Source: an uncultured Eubacteriales bacterium (GTDB lineage Bacteria; Bacillota; Clostridia; Oscillospirales; Oscillospiraceae). From it: a stretch of 23,493 nucleotides of DNA. The stretch lies in contig UQXI01000038.1 of assembly GCA_900544975.1 (NCBI GenBank), positions 1 to 23,493 of the forward strand, written 5' to 3'. The notes beneath the pieces are model-generated. The model had not been told where the DNA came from and ran no database searches. It saw only the letters and a program-made list of their open reading frames with translations. The first letter of the stretch is position 1; every line of letters begins with the position of its first letter. This document shows positions 1 through 7,581 of this stretch, one piece after another. A program made the translations under genes and the position numbers.

Positions 1-71
1 GGGCGACAGGATTCGAACCTGCGGCATCTAGCTCCCAAAGCTAGCGCTCTACCAAGCTGAGCTACGCCCGG
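1..71 (-). tRNA. tRNA-Pro (anticodon UGG), 3' end cut by window edge
   Basis: Read on the minus strand, the sequence folds as a tRNA. The acceptor 5' strand is CCGGGCG, followed by TA, a D arm with GCTCAGCTTGGTAGAGC, an anticodon stem CTAGC/GCTAG around a seven-base loop TTTGGGA, and a T arm GCAGG-TTCGAAT-CCTGT. The acceptor 3' strand CGCCC runs off the window, so its last two bases, the discriminator base and any encoded CCA are not visible. The anticodon is TGG, complementary to plus-strand bases 35-37, and reads proline codons. Confidence 0.95.
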
Positions 72-119
72 ATGCACAGGTATTATACTCGATTTTTACA
101 AGGATTGCAATCAAAATTT

Positions 120-510
120 CTGCTAATTTCCAAAGCGCCAGGGTCCTGGTCTTTGGGGTATGTGCGTGCAGCATAGGGTTGGGAGAGATTCAAAATTTGC
201 ACCGATGTGTGGGGAAGCGTGCAGAGAGGGGAACCATGTGTGTAGGGAGCGGTCTTGACCGCTCCGCTTGCACCCTTTTCTGTCTTTTGCAGACGTCTGC
301 CCGCTGCTAAGCGGAATGGTCAAGGCCGTTCCCTACGCGGTGGTGCGTTTTTTCCTTGGCTGCACGCACATGGTGTTTAGGGGGGATGTACTGTCTTGGG
401 GGCGTCTTTCGGCTGTTTGGGAGCGGGGCGTAGGGTTGCGGCGGAACATGTGCCGCAAGGTCCGGAGCCCTCGCTCCCGTTTCGCGCATGCAGGGCGGTT
501 TCGCCCGCTA
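120..510. repeat. Non-coding stretch with nested inverted repeats and hairpins
   Basis: No convincing gene lies between the tRNA and base 521. The stretch holds many inverted repeats: a hairpin at 130-156 (CCAAAG/CTTTGG outside CCAGG/CCTGG); a perfect 13-base pair of arms at 160-172 and 359-371; inside it a 19-base pair with two mismatches at 242-260 and 318-336, containing GTAGGG and CTTGACC; a hairpin at 436-458 (TTGCGGC/GCCGCAA); one at 464-477 (GGAGC/GCTCC); and one at 493-506 (GGGCG/CGCCC). The inner GTAGGG-type arms resemble dispersed palindromic repeats common in gut Clostridia; I recall that resemblance from general knowledge and could not check it. Confidence 0.6.
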
Positions 511-521
511 CAGCGCTGGGG

Positions 522-791
522 TCACAGGTCCTGGAGGTCTGCGGCAGGGATGTCGTTTTCCAGGTTATCCCGGGCCAGGTCTGTGTCAATGATGCCGTGG
601 GCGGCGGAGATGGGACGGTCGCCGTGGGGGGTGCTGTGGTAGACCTTCTGCTGGGGGCCGGAGGTTCCGGCGATGATGGGGCGGGCTGGGGTTTTGGTCG
701 TTTTGGCCTTCCCCTGAATCTCCGGCACCGGCGGCGCACTGTTTCGGGGCCGCTTCGTCCAATCCGGGCGGGCCATGCCTTGCTTTGCCAT
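522..791 (-). CDS. Small hypothetical protein (89 aa)
   Basis: I do not recognise a function. The ATG at 791 is preceded by AAGAGGTG at a good distance, which favours it over an upstream in-frame GTG at 800. The protein is hydrophilic, without signal peptide or membrane segment. It has a basic, proline-rich N-terminal half (MAKQGMARPDWTKRP, then PVPEIQGKAK and ARPIIAGTSGP) and an acidic C-terminal end (IIDTDLARDNLENDIPAADLQDL). I have an impression of similar short proteins in other Clostridia, but this is memory only. It is transcribed divergently from the SIR2/NB-ARC gene. Overlapping open frames on both strands look like shadows because they lack a ribosome binding site and have low-complexity arginine/proline composition. 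Confidence 0.55.
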   Translation of the reverse strand: MAKQGMARPDWTKRPRNSAPPVPEIQGKAKTTKTPARPIIAGTSGPQQKVYHSTPHGDRPISAAHGIIDTDLARDNLENDIPAADLQDL

Positions 792-830
792 AACAATCAC
801 CTCTTCCCTAGGATGTTCCCTGGGATGGGG

Positions 831-856
831 ATTATACGGGGTTGCAGTTCTGTCAA
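831..856 (-). promoter_or_regulatory. Candidate promoter for the 89-aa gene, short spacer
   Basis: On the minus strand a perfect -35 TTGACA (plus bases 851-856) is followed by a perfect -10 TATAAT (plus bases 831-836). The spacer is only 14 bases instead of about 17, so activity would be poor unless the boxes are used in another register. It lies about 40 bases upstream of the start codon at 791. Confidence 0.45.
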
Positions 857-872
857 ATCATGCGGGAAAAAG

Positions 873-901
873 TGGACAGATAGGAATTAGGCTGATATAA
901 T
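873..901 (+). promoter_or_regulatory. Sigma-A type promoter of the SIR2/NB-ARC gene
   Basis: The -35 box is TGGACA (873-878), the spacer is exactly 17 bases, and the -10 box is TATAAT (896-901). Transcription should start near 908. The ribosome binding site GGGGAGGG is at 945-952, six bases before the ATG at 959. Confidence 0.75.
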
Positions 902-958
902 GGATGGGAAAGGCCCGGAAGAGCCAAGCAGGCAGTGGGCCAGTGGGGAGGGAATGGC

Positions 959-3900
959 ATGACGGAGCAGGAACTGTGGAAGTTTTGGGAAGCGCGGGAG
1001 TGTGTAGATAATGTTCGCGAACTGAATAAGGGCCGATTTTTGCCGTTCATTGGAGCGGGCATGTCGGTGAATTTTGGTTATCCAACGTGGCCTGTTTTTT
1101 TGCAAAGTGTCATTGAGAAATATGCATCACTCTCTGAACAAGCGCGGCTGTGTGAGATGCTGGCTAAACAAGCGTTTTTACAGCTGGCAGAAGCGCTTGA
1201 CAAGGATTTACAAAACGGGATTGAGGAAACCGTGCGGCAGTATTTTCTTCCAAGTAAAATGAAAGAGGTGGAACCAGCCCAAAACTATGTGAGGCTGCTG
1301 CAGAGCATGGGAATCCGGTCTTATGTGACAACCAATTATGACACGGTGCTGGAACGGCACGATCTGGAAGCAGGGAAAAAGGTCATTTTACCCACGACGC
1401 TGCAAAGCACAGGCGAGTTTGAAGAGCTGGAACGAAGGGGGCAGCCCTTTCTTCTAAAGCTGCACGGAACATATGACAACCCGGACAGCATTGTGCTGAC
1501 CCAGTGGCAGTATGACAAGCGTTATCCCCAGAACGAGAATGCAGTGAACCCGGCGGTGCTGCGCCGTTTGTGGCAGTATGAAACGCTGCTCTTTTTGGGA
1601 TGCAGCTTAGAGAAGGACTACCTGGTGGAGCGGATGCTCCAACTGTCAGGAGAAAACCGGACAGTCCATCACTATGCCATTATAGAGTGGCCACAATTGC
1701 CCGAACGGCAACAGGAGCGGGAACGAGAGCTGCTTCGTCTGAAAATCCGCCCCATCTGGTACCCCCAAGGGGACCACAGCTGCATTTGCACCATTTTGTC
1801 CATGTTAGCGGAAGGCAAAGGGGAGCCAGAACCGGCGAAACGGCCGGACCCAGGCGGAGCGGCGCCCAAGTCTTCCGCCCGGCTGAAGACAGCCTCTTGG
1901 GGGGATATTTTGCCGGCTAAAGACTTCTTGGGCCGGGAATCTAAGAAACAGGAGCTGGCAGAGAAGCTCCGGACCTCTGATTTGGTGTTCCTGTCCGGCG
2001 TGGGGGGCATTGGGAAGAGCGAGCTGGCGGCCCAATATGCCCGGGAGCAGGCAGAGGCTGGGAAAACCGTGGTCCGGATGTTCTACCACTCTGGAGAGCC
2101 CAAGGCAGAGGACCCGGTGGAGGCCTCCGGCCTGCGGAAGCTGCTGTTGAACCTGACGATTTTAGATGACCCGGAGTTTGCCGGTTTGCCTCCGGAGGAG
2201 GGAGCGGCCCGGATAAAGTACTATCAAGGTAAGCTCCACCGGCTCAAGCAGCTCTGCAATCAAAATACGCTCCTGGTCATTGACAATTTTGACGTTGACC
2301 GTGACGATGGACTGGGGGAGCTGCAAGAACTGGGAGCCAAGGTGATCCTCACCACCCGACAGGATTTCCACTCCTACTTTGCCCAGGTGGATTTGGAACC
2401 GTTGGACGAGGAGGAGGCGTTCCGCCTTTTCTGCCACCGTGCAAAGCTGGGGAGCCACGACCGGGAGGAAGAGGCCCAGCAGCTGATCCGCCAGGTGGAG
2501 CGGCACACCACGGCAATCATCCTCCTGGCAGCCCAGAAGGAGGCCGACGGCTTCACCACCGGTCAACTCCTGGAGCGGCTGACCCGGGGCCTCCGGCAGG
2601 CGGGGGAGTCCAGCGTCCGGCTCCGGAAGGACGGCAAGCTACTGGACGGCGAGAATGCCTTCCGCCTCCTGTGCGCCGTGCTGAACGCGGCGGAGCTGCC
2701 CCAGGAGGAGCGGAAGCTCCTGGCCAACCTCTCCCTTCTGGGACCTCAGGGCATTGCTCCGGGCAACCTGTGCCAATGGTGCGGCCTGCCCAACCGGGAC
2801 AGCCTCAACCAGCTGGTGAAGCTCCACTGGGTGGAGAAAGAGGAAGACCGGGTCTTCCTGTCCCCGGTCATTGGCCAAGTGGCTTTTGAGACGGCAGGCG
2901 CTAGTTTTGCAGTGTGTGGTCCCTTTATAGCGGCATGGAGCCAGTGGTATGAGGGACTTTCCATGGGGGAGCAGTACCTGTGGCGAGAAACTCTTCAGAC
3001 AGTGGGAACGAACGTCCTTTTGCTGATGGAGAACGGGGAAGATCAGGAGTTTGCAGAGGGAACAGCGTTTGTTTTGCATCGTTTGGGGGTGCAGTGCTAT
3101 GAACAGGCGTTGCGGCCACAATCTGAAAAGCTGTGCCAGGAGGCCTTGGGGCTGTACCGGAATCTGGCGGTATCGAGTCCGAGCGAGTATGAGCCGTATG
3201 TAGCGATGACATGCAACGATCTGGCGGTTTTGCTGTCAGACAGCACAGAGAGGCGAGAAGAGGCGGAGGAGCGGTTCTGGGAGTCCCTGGCGCTGTATCG
3301 GAAGTTATCAGGGGCCAACCCGAGTGTATACGAGCCGTATGTAGCGGGGACATGCAACAACCTGGCGGCTTTGCTGTCAGACAGCACGGAAGGGCGAGGA
3401 GAGGCGGAGAAGCTGTACTGGAAATCCCTGAAATTGTATCAGAAGCTGTCAGAGGCCAACCCGAGTGTGTACGAGCAGAATGTAGCGATGGAATGCAATA
3501 ATCTAGCGACTTTGCTGGCAGACAGCCTGGAAAGGCGAGGAAAGGCGGAGAAGCTGTACCGAAAGGCCCTGAAGTTACGTAGAAACCTGGCAAAAGTCAA
3601 TCCGAGTTTATATGAGCCGGATGTAGCAGTGACCTGCAACAATCTGGCAAATTTGTTGTCAGACAGTACAGACGGGCAAGAAGAGGCGGAGGAGCTGTAC
3701 TGGGAAGCGCTGGAGCTGCGGCGGAAGCTGGCAGCGGCCAACCCAAGTGTGTATGAGCCGTATGTAGCGGGGACATGCAACAATCTCGCAATTTTACTAG
3801 AAAAAAACCCAGGCAGGTGTAGAAAGGCGGAGGAGCTGTACCGGGAGGCTTTGGCATTGCGCCGGAAGCAGGTGCGAATTGCGCCAGAGGTTTATCAACC

Positions 3901-4000
3901 TGAGCTTGCCAGGGTTTGTTGGAACCTAGGTGAATTACTCCAGTTCCTAGGCCGGACGGAAGAAGCGGAAGCCCTTTTTCAAGAGGCGAAAGGAGAATGA
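959..4000 (+). CDS. SIR2 / NB-ARC ATPase / TPR protein (STAND-type), probable anti-phage effector
   Basis: The protein has 1013 residues if it starts at the ATG at 959, six bases after GGGGAGGG; a GTG at 935 is in frame but has no site. The N-terminal SIR2-like domain (about 20-290) shows GAGMS (32-36), TTNYD (124-128), LKLHG with His169, and LGCSLEKDY. In immune SIR2 proteins the equivalent Asn and His are needed for NAD+ hydrolysis. An NB-ARC/STAND ATPase follows, with Walker A GVGGIGKS (347-354), Walker B LLVIDNFD (Asp442) and VILTTR (462-467). The C-terminal part (about 697-1013) is a run of TPR-like repeats of exactly 47 residues. Known relatives are SIR2-STAND defence proteins that sense phage proteins through the repeats and deplete NAD+. 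The defence role here is inference; the domain order is clear. Base composition differs between domains, the NB-ARC part being richer in G+C. Confidence 0.85.
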   Translation: MTEQELWKFWEARECVDNVRELNKGRFLPFIGAGMSVNFGYPTWPVFLQSVIEKYASLSEQARLCEMLAKQAFLQLAEALDKDLQNGIEETVRQYFLPSKMKEVEPAQNYVRLLQSMGIRSYVTTNYDTVLERHDLEAGKKVILPTTLQSTGEFEELERRGQPFLLKLHGTYDNPDSIVLTQWQYDKRYPQNENAVNPAVLRRLWQYETLLFLGCSLEKDYLVERMLQLSGENRTVHHYAIIEWPQLPERQQERERELLRLKIRPIWYPQGDHSCICTILSMLAEGKGEPEPAKRPDPGGAAPKSSARLKTASWGDILPAKDFLGRESKKQELAEKLRTSDLVFLSGVGGIGKSELAAQYAREQAEAGKTVVRMFYHSGEPKAEDPVEASGLRKLLLNLTILDDPEFAGLPPEEGAARIKYYQGKLHRLKQLCNQNTLLVIDNFDVDRDDGLGELQELGAKVILTTRQDFHSYFAQVDLEPLDEEEAFRLFCHRAKLGSHDREEEAQQLIRQVERHTTAIILLAAQKEADGFTTGQLLERLTRGLRQAGESSVRLRKDGKLLDGENAFRLLCAVLNAAELPQEERKLLANLSLLGPQGIAPGNLCQWCGLPNRDSLNQLVKLHWVEKEEDRVFLSPVIGQVAFETAGASFAVCGPFIAAWSQWYEGLSMGEQYLWRETLQTVGTNVLLLMENGEDQEFAEGTAFVLHRLGVQCYEQALRPQSEKLCQEALGLYRNLAVSSPSEYEPYVAMTCNDLAVLLSDSTERREEAEERFWESLALYRKLSGANPSVYEPYVAGTCNNLAALLSDSTEGRGEAEKLYWKSLKLYQKLSEANPSVYEQNVAMECNNLATLLADSLERRGKAEKLYRKALKLRRNLAKVNPSLYEPDVAVTCNNLANLLSDSTDGQEEAEELYWEALELRRKLAAANPSVYEPYVAGTCNNLAILLEKNPGRCRKAEELYREALALRRKQVRIAPEVYQPELARVCWNLGELLQFLGRTEEAEALFQEAKGE
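3047..3998 (+). repeat. Tandem 141-bp repeats encoding TPR-like units
   Basis: The Tyr codon opening the motif YEPYVA.TCNNLA.LL recurs at 3188, 3329, 3470, 3611, 3752 and 3893, always 141 bases apart. A more degenerate unit seems to precede them from about 3047. The first five copies share long stretches of nearly identical DNA such as GAGCCGTATGTAGCG; the last is diverged (YQPELARVCWNLGELL). The exact spacing at DNA level points to duplication within the gene. Confidence 0.85.
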
Positions 4001-4002
4001 AC

Positions 4003-6429
4003 ATGAAAAGACGAAACCATCGGATCCTCAGTATCCTGCTGTTGGCCTGCCTCACCCTCCAGACGGCAATCCCCACCGCCTGGGCGGAAAGCGCGCCGGT
4101 TGAGGAGCCGGTTTCCGCCTCCACAGAGGCAACCACCCCGGCGGAGACGGCGGAGCCTACACAGACCCCGGAGGCCCCCGCTGAGCCCACCGAGGTTACG
4201 GAGCCAGAGGAGACAGCGGAACCCACAGACCCCACCGAGGCCACAGAGCCGGAGCCCACGGAGCCGGATCCCCTGGAGGGGTACACCTTCCCCAACAACT
4301 GGGCCAGGGAGCCCCTGATGTTCGCGGTGCGCAACGGGATCCTCCAGGGCCGGGGGGACTACAACCTGGACCCCACGGGGCGGGCCACCCGGGCGGAGAT
4401 GGCCGCCATGCTGGTGCGGCTCCTGGGGGCCAAGGAGCAGGGGGACCTGTCCCCCTACCGGGACCTGAACCCGGCGGCCTGGTACAACCGAGAGCTGAGC
4501 GCGGCGGTGAGCCTGGGAATTTTCAACGGCGTGTCCGCCACCCAGATGGCCCCCATGCGGTCCATCACCCGGCAGGAGGCCTTCACAGTGCTGGCCCGGG
4601 CCTTCGGCCTGTATCCCCGGGACCGCCAGGCCTATACCCGGTTCCGGGACTGTGAGCGGGTCCAGCCCTATGCCCGGGACGCCGTCAGCGCTCTGGCAGA
4701 GGTGGGCTGTGTCACCGGCTATGAGACCGACTACCTGAAGCCCCGGGATCCCATCTCCCGCCAGGAGGTGGCGGCCCTCTTCTATAAACTACTGGACCGG
4801 ATTTGCGACGATCCCCAGGAGCTGCCGGAGACCGGCTTTGTCCTCTACCGGGGCACGGAGCCCCTGCCCCAGGACTACCGCCTGACGGGCAACCTGGTGC
4901 TGGGGGCGGGCCTGTCCGGGAGCCAGACGGTGACGGGGGCCCAGGTGACGGAGCGGCTGATTCTCCGGTGCGCCACCGGCACGGAGCTGACTTTGACGGA
5001 GGCGTCCGCCGGGGAGGTGTCTGTGGCTTCCAACCTCACGGTGTGGGGCGCCGGAACCTTCCCCCTGCTGGTGAGCGCCGGCTCCGGGGCACAGACGGAG
5101 CTGAACGCGGCCCAGCTGGAGGTCTTTGGCCCGGGAACCCTCTCAGGCCATTATGAAACGGCGTCGGTCCATTGCGGCGGCGTGACCCTCTCCGGAGACA
5201 TAGACCGCCTGACGGTGACCGCCGCCGGGGCGGTGGTGGAGCTCCAGGGCCAGGTTGGGGAGGTGCTGCTCCCCATGGACCGGGTCCGGCTCACCGGTTC
5301 CGGCTACGCCCGGCGGGTTGTGGTCCAGGGCCGCCACTGTGCGGTGGAGCTGGCCTGCGGGGAACTGGTGGATCAGGTGGACTGGGGCCTGGAGGGTTTG
5401 CAGATCCAGTTGACCGGTACGGCGTCCATCTCCGCCAACAGCCCCAAGGCAGTGCTGACGGCCAAATTTACCAACTTCACCGCCGGGTTCGGCTGCACCG
5501 ACGGCGCAAGAACCTGCCGGGTGACCTGGTTCCTGAACGGCACGCAGCTGGAGGAGAACAGCAGCTTCTCCCTGCGGGAGGGCGCAACCGCCACCTGCAC
5601 CAAGGTCTTTGACCGGACCCGGCAGCCGGACCGGGACCCGGTGTTTACCGTGGTTCTCACCTGTGGCCAGGAGTCGGTTCAGGCCCAGTATACGGTGAAG
5701 GTGGATCGGGAACGCTGGGACTATGAGACGGCCCTGGACACGGTGCAAGGGGTCCAAATCGAGGCGGAGACCCTCCGCCGCACCCCTCTGTATCGGGACC
5801 GGGACGAGAGCGAGATTCTCCGGTATCTGCCCCAGGGGACGGCTCTGACCCACCTGTATTACTCTCAGGATCCCGGCGCGCCGGGGCAGGTCCGGTTGGC
5901 CGACGGCACCGTGGGATGGGTGGACTGGAACGACTATCTGGTTTCCCGGACCAATTACACCCAGAGTGAGGATTACTCCACCGCCACCAAAGAGGGCTTT
6001 GTGAATCAGAAGGGCTACTCCAGCCCCACCGGCTACCTCCTGTGGATCAGCCTGAAGACCCAGCGGGTGAACATCTTCCAGGGAAGTCAGGGGAATTGGG
6101 AGCTGATTCGCTCCAGCCCCTGCTCCACCGGGACCAACCTGACCCCTACGGTGACCGGCGTCTTCTCTGTGATCTATAAAACCTACCGCTGGCGATTCTC
6201 CGATGTCATCGACGGCCAGTACATCGACGATTATTACCGGGTGTACCACATCACCGGCTTCTGGGGCGGGCAGGCCTTCCACTCCCGGCCCTACAAGTCC
6301 AGCGATGAGTCCCTGCTGGATGGGACCATGGGGACCCCCTCTTCTCACGGCTGCGTCCGGATGTATGACGCGGATTGCACTTATATTTACGACCAGATAC
6401 CGTATGATACCACTGTGGTGGTATTCTGA
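4003..6429 (+). CDS. Secreted SLH-domain L,D-transpeptidase (YkuD family)
   Basis: The preferred start is the ATG at 4003 (808 aa), seven bases after AAAGGAG; an ATG at 3997 overlaps the upstream stop but is only one base from that site. A signal peptide (basic MKRRNHR, hydrophobic 8-24, likely cleavage after AWA at 28) is followed by a Pro/Thr/Glu-rich spacer (about 29-93). Three SLH-type modules (about 95-266) should bind the protein to secondary cell-wall polymer. A beta-rich region (about 270-480), an Ig-like segment (about 480-580) and an SH3-like segment (about 583-646) come next. The C-terminal domain (about 677-808) carries the L,D-transpeptidase signature SSHGCVRM with catalytic Cys784, and His760 upstream. 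The expected role is 3-3 peptidoglycan cross-linking or attachment at the cell surface. Probable co-transcription with the upstream SIR2 gene is noteworthy. Confidence 0.88.
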   Translation: MKRRNHRILSILLLACLTLQTAIPTAWAESAPVEEPVSASTEATTPAETAEPTQTPEAPAEPTEVTEPEETAEPTDPTEATEPEPTEPDPLEGYTFPNNWAREPLMFAVRNGILQGRGDYNLDPTGRATRAEMAAMLVRLLGAKEQGDLSPYRDLNPAAWYNRELSAAVSLGIFNGVSATQMAPMRSITRQEAFTVLARAFGLYPRDRQAYTRFRDCERVQPYARDAVSALAEVGCVTGYETDYLKPRDPISRQEVAALFYKLLDRICDDPQELPETGFVLYRGTEPLPQDYRLTGNLVLGAGLSGSQTVTGAQVTERLILRCATGTELTLTEASAGEVSVASNLTVWGAGTFPLLVSAGSGAQTELNAAQLEVFGPGTLSGHYETASVHCGGVTLSGDIDRLTVTAAGAVVELQGQVGEVLLPMDRVRLTGSGYARRVVVQGRHCAVELACGELVDQVDWGLEGLQIQLTGTASISANSPKAVLTAKFTNFTAGFGCTDGARTCRVTWFLNGTQLEENSSFSLREGATATCTKVFDRTRQPDRDPVFTVVLTCGQESVQAQYTVKVDRERWDYETALDTVQGVQIEAETLRRTPLYRDRDESEILRYLPQGTALTHLYYSQDPGAPGQVRLADGTVGWVDWNDYLVSRTNYTQSEDYSTATKEGFVNQKGYSSPTGYLLWISLKTQRVNIFQGSQGNWELIRSSPCSTGTNLTPTVTGVFSVIYKTYRWRFSDVIDGQYIDDYYRVYHITGFWGGQAFHSRPYKSSDESLLDGTMGTPSSHGCVRMYDADCTYIYDQIPYDTTVVVF

Positions 6430-6471
6430 CCTCCATGGCCAGGCGGTGAAGCCTGAAAGGAGCATATTTCA

Positions 6472-7215
6472 ATGGACAGCAATCTGATTTTCACAAGAAA
6501 AACCCTGGTAGACGCCACCCACGTGGACCGGTGGGGCCGGTTGCGCCCGGCCTCCCTGCTGGAAATCATGCAGGAGACCGCCGGAGACCATGCGGCCCTG
6601 CTGGGGGTGGGCCGGAACCTGCTGGATCCCCGGGGGCTGTTTTGGGCCATTGTCCGGCAGACCGTTGAGATCCGTCGCCTGCCGGGCATCGGGGAGACGG
6701 TGGTGGCGGAGACCTGGCCAGGCCCTCCCAGCCGGACGGCGTATCCCCGGTATATGGTAGGCCGGACGCCCCAGGGAGAGGAGCTGTTCCGGGCGGTGGC
6801 CCTGTGGCTCTTGATGGACGTCAACACCCGGGCCATGGTGCTGCCCAGCGGCAGCGGCATTCAGGTGCCGGGGCTTCTCCGGGGCGGCGAGCTGGCCAAT
6901 CCCGTGGGCATTGCCCCCCGGCACTACGACAACCAGGAGCTCCGCCGGGTGCGCTATTCAGAGCTGGACTGCAACGGTCACCTGTCCAACACCAAATACC
7001 TCAACTGGATGGAGGATCTGCTCCCCACCCAGTGGCACAGGGATCATGTGCTCTCCAAGGTCCACATCTGTTACCTGAACGAGGCCAGAGCGGACCAGGA
7101 GATTGCCCTGAGCTGGGTCCTGGAGGACGGCGCCATGGCCCTGGAGGGCCGCCGGGAGACCGGAGAAACTGCAAACCGGGTGTTTGCACTCCAGGCCCTG
7201 TACCGGGAGGGCTGA
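6472..7215 (+). CDS. Acyl-ACP thioesterase (FatA/FatB-type)
   Basis: This 247-residue protein matches the bacterial acyl-ACP thioesterase family in length and layout: two hot-dog folds. The first half begins near the start (TRKTLVDATHVDRWGRLRP, then the helix LLEIMQETAGDHA). The second begins around 155 and contains RVRYSELDCNGHLSNTKY, in which Asp166, Asn168 and His170 fit the family's catalytic D-x-N-x-H pattern, followed by LNWMEDLLP. It would hydrolyse acyl-ACP to free fatty acid and ACP in the cytoplasm, affecting fatty-acid release or membrane lipid supply. AAAGGAG sits upstream of the ATG. The gene lies 42 bases after the transpeptidase and ends before a strong terminator, so it may be read with that gene. 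Confidence 0.85.
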   Translation: MDSNLIFTRKTLVDATHVDRWGRLRPASLLEIMQETAGDHAALLGVGRNLLDPRGLFWAIVRQTVEIRRLPGIGETVVAETWPGPPSRTAYPRYMVGRTPQGEELFRAVALWLLMDVNTRAMVLPSGSGIQVPGLLRGGELANPVGIAPRHYDNQELRRVRYSELDCNGHLSNTKYLNWMEDLLPTQWHRDHVLSKVHICYLNEARADQEIALSWVLEDGAMALEGRRETGETANRVFALQALYREG

Positions 7216-7227
7216 TTGACAAAACGA

Positions 7228-7269
7228 GGATCTGCTGCAAGGCTTCGGCGCTTGCGGCAGATCCTTTTT
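7228..7269 (+). terminator. Rho-independent terminator after the thioesterase gene
   Basis: A 14-base stem (7228-7241 with 7251-7264, one G-T pair) encloses a nine-base loop and is followed by five T residues (7265-7269). It lies 12 bases after the thioesterase stop codon. Confidence 0.9.
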
Positions 7270-7367
7270 GCGGGAGCATGACCGGAAGCATGGGACCCGG
7301 TTTTGCCATGCCGGTGAATTTGCGGGGTCTGGTGCAGCCGGACACATGGTTTTGGGAGTTCGGGCGT

Positions 7368-7409
7368 AAAAAAAGAGGGGTAACTCAAGTCCAGGCTTTG
7401 AGTTACCCC
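7368..7409 (-). terminator. Rho-independent terminator reading the minus strand, no gene assigned
   Basis: A perfect 12-base stem (7377-7388 with 7398-7409, GGGGTAACTCAA) has a nine-base loop. On the minus strand the stem is followed by TC and then seven T residues (plus-strand A run at 7368-7374); on the plus strand no T run follows. No minus-strand gene is evident upstream of it, between about 7410 and 8000. Confidence 0.75.
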
Positions 7410-7575
7410 CAACGTGGGATTTGGCGCTGCACGCTGCGCCGGATATGAAGTGTGCTCGCATTGGATAAGCTGCTCCTTCATTGTATTCCATGGGACGGGC
7501 AAAGTCTGCTGAAAGAAGTCGACCGGGGAAATTTTTCCCGACAGAATTTCCGGTTCCATTTTAGCCGGAACGTGA

Positions 7576-7581
7576 TACAAT
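7576..7581 (+). promoter_or_regulatory. Possible -10 box for the 78-aa gene
   Basis: GATACAAT contains TACAAT at 7576-7581. Sixteen bases upstream is only a weak -35 match (TTCCAT, 7554-7559). The box is about 80 bases before the ATG at 7662. Weak support. The rest of 7270-7661 holds no gene I can support, apart from the minus-strand terminator and a small hairpin (GGCGC/GCGCC) near 7423-7440. Confidence 0.3.

Noticed and set aside
396..890. Plus-strand open frame opposite the 89-aa gene
   Set aside because: No ribosome binding site, overlaps the promoter region of the SIR2 gene, and translation is Gly/Val/Arg-rich without features.
3188..3895. Regular direct repeats suggesting a CRISPR array
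   Set aside because: The 141-bp repeats are coding and in frame, give TPR-like units, and have no short repeat/spacer structure.
5143..6465. Long minus-strand open frame opposite the transpeptidase
   Set aside because: Shadow of the SLH/YkuD gene, which has a signal peptide and the SHGC catalytic motif.
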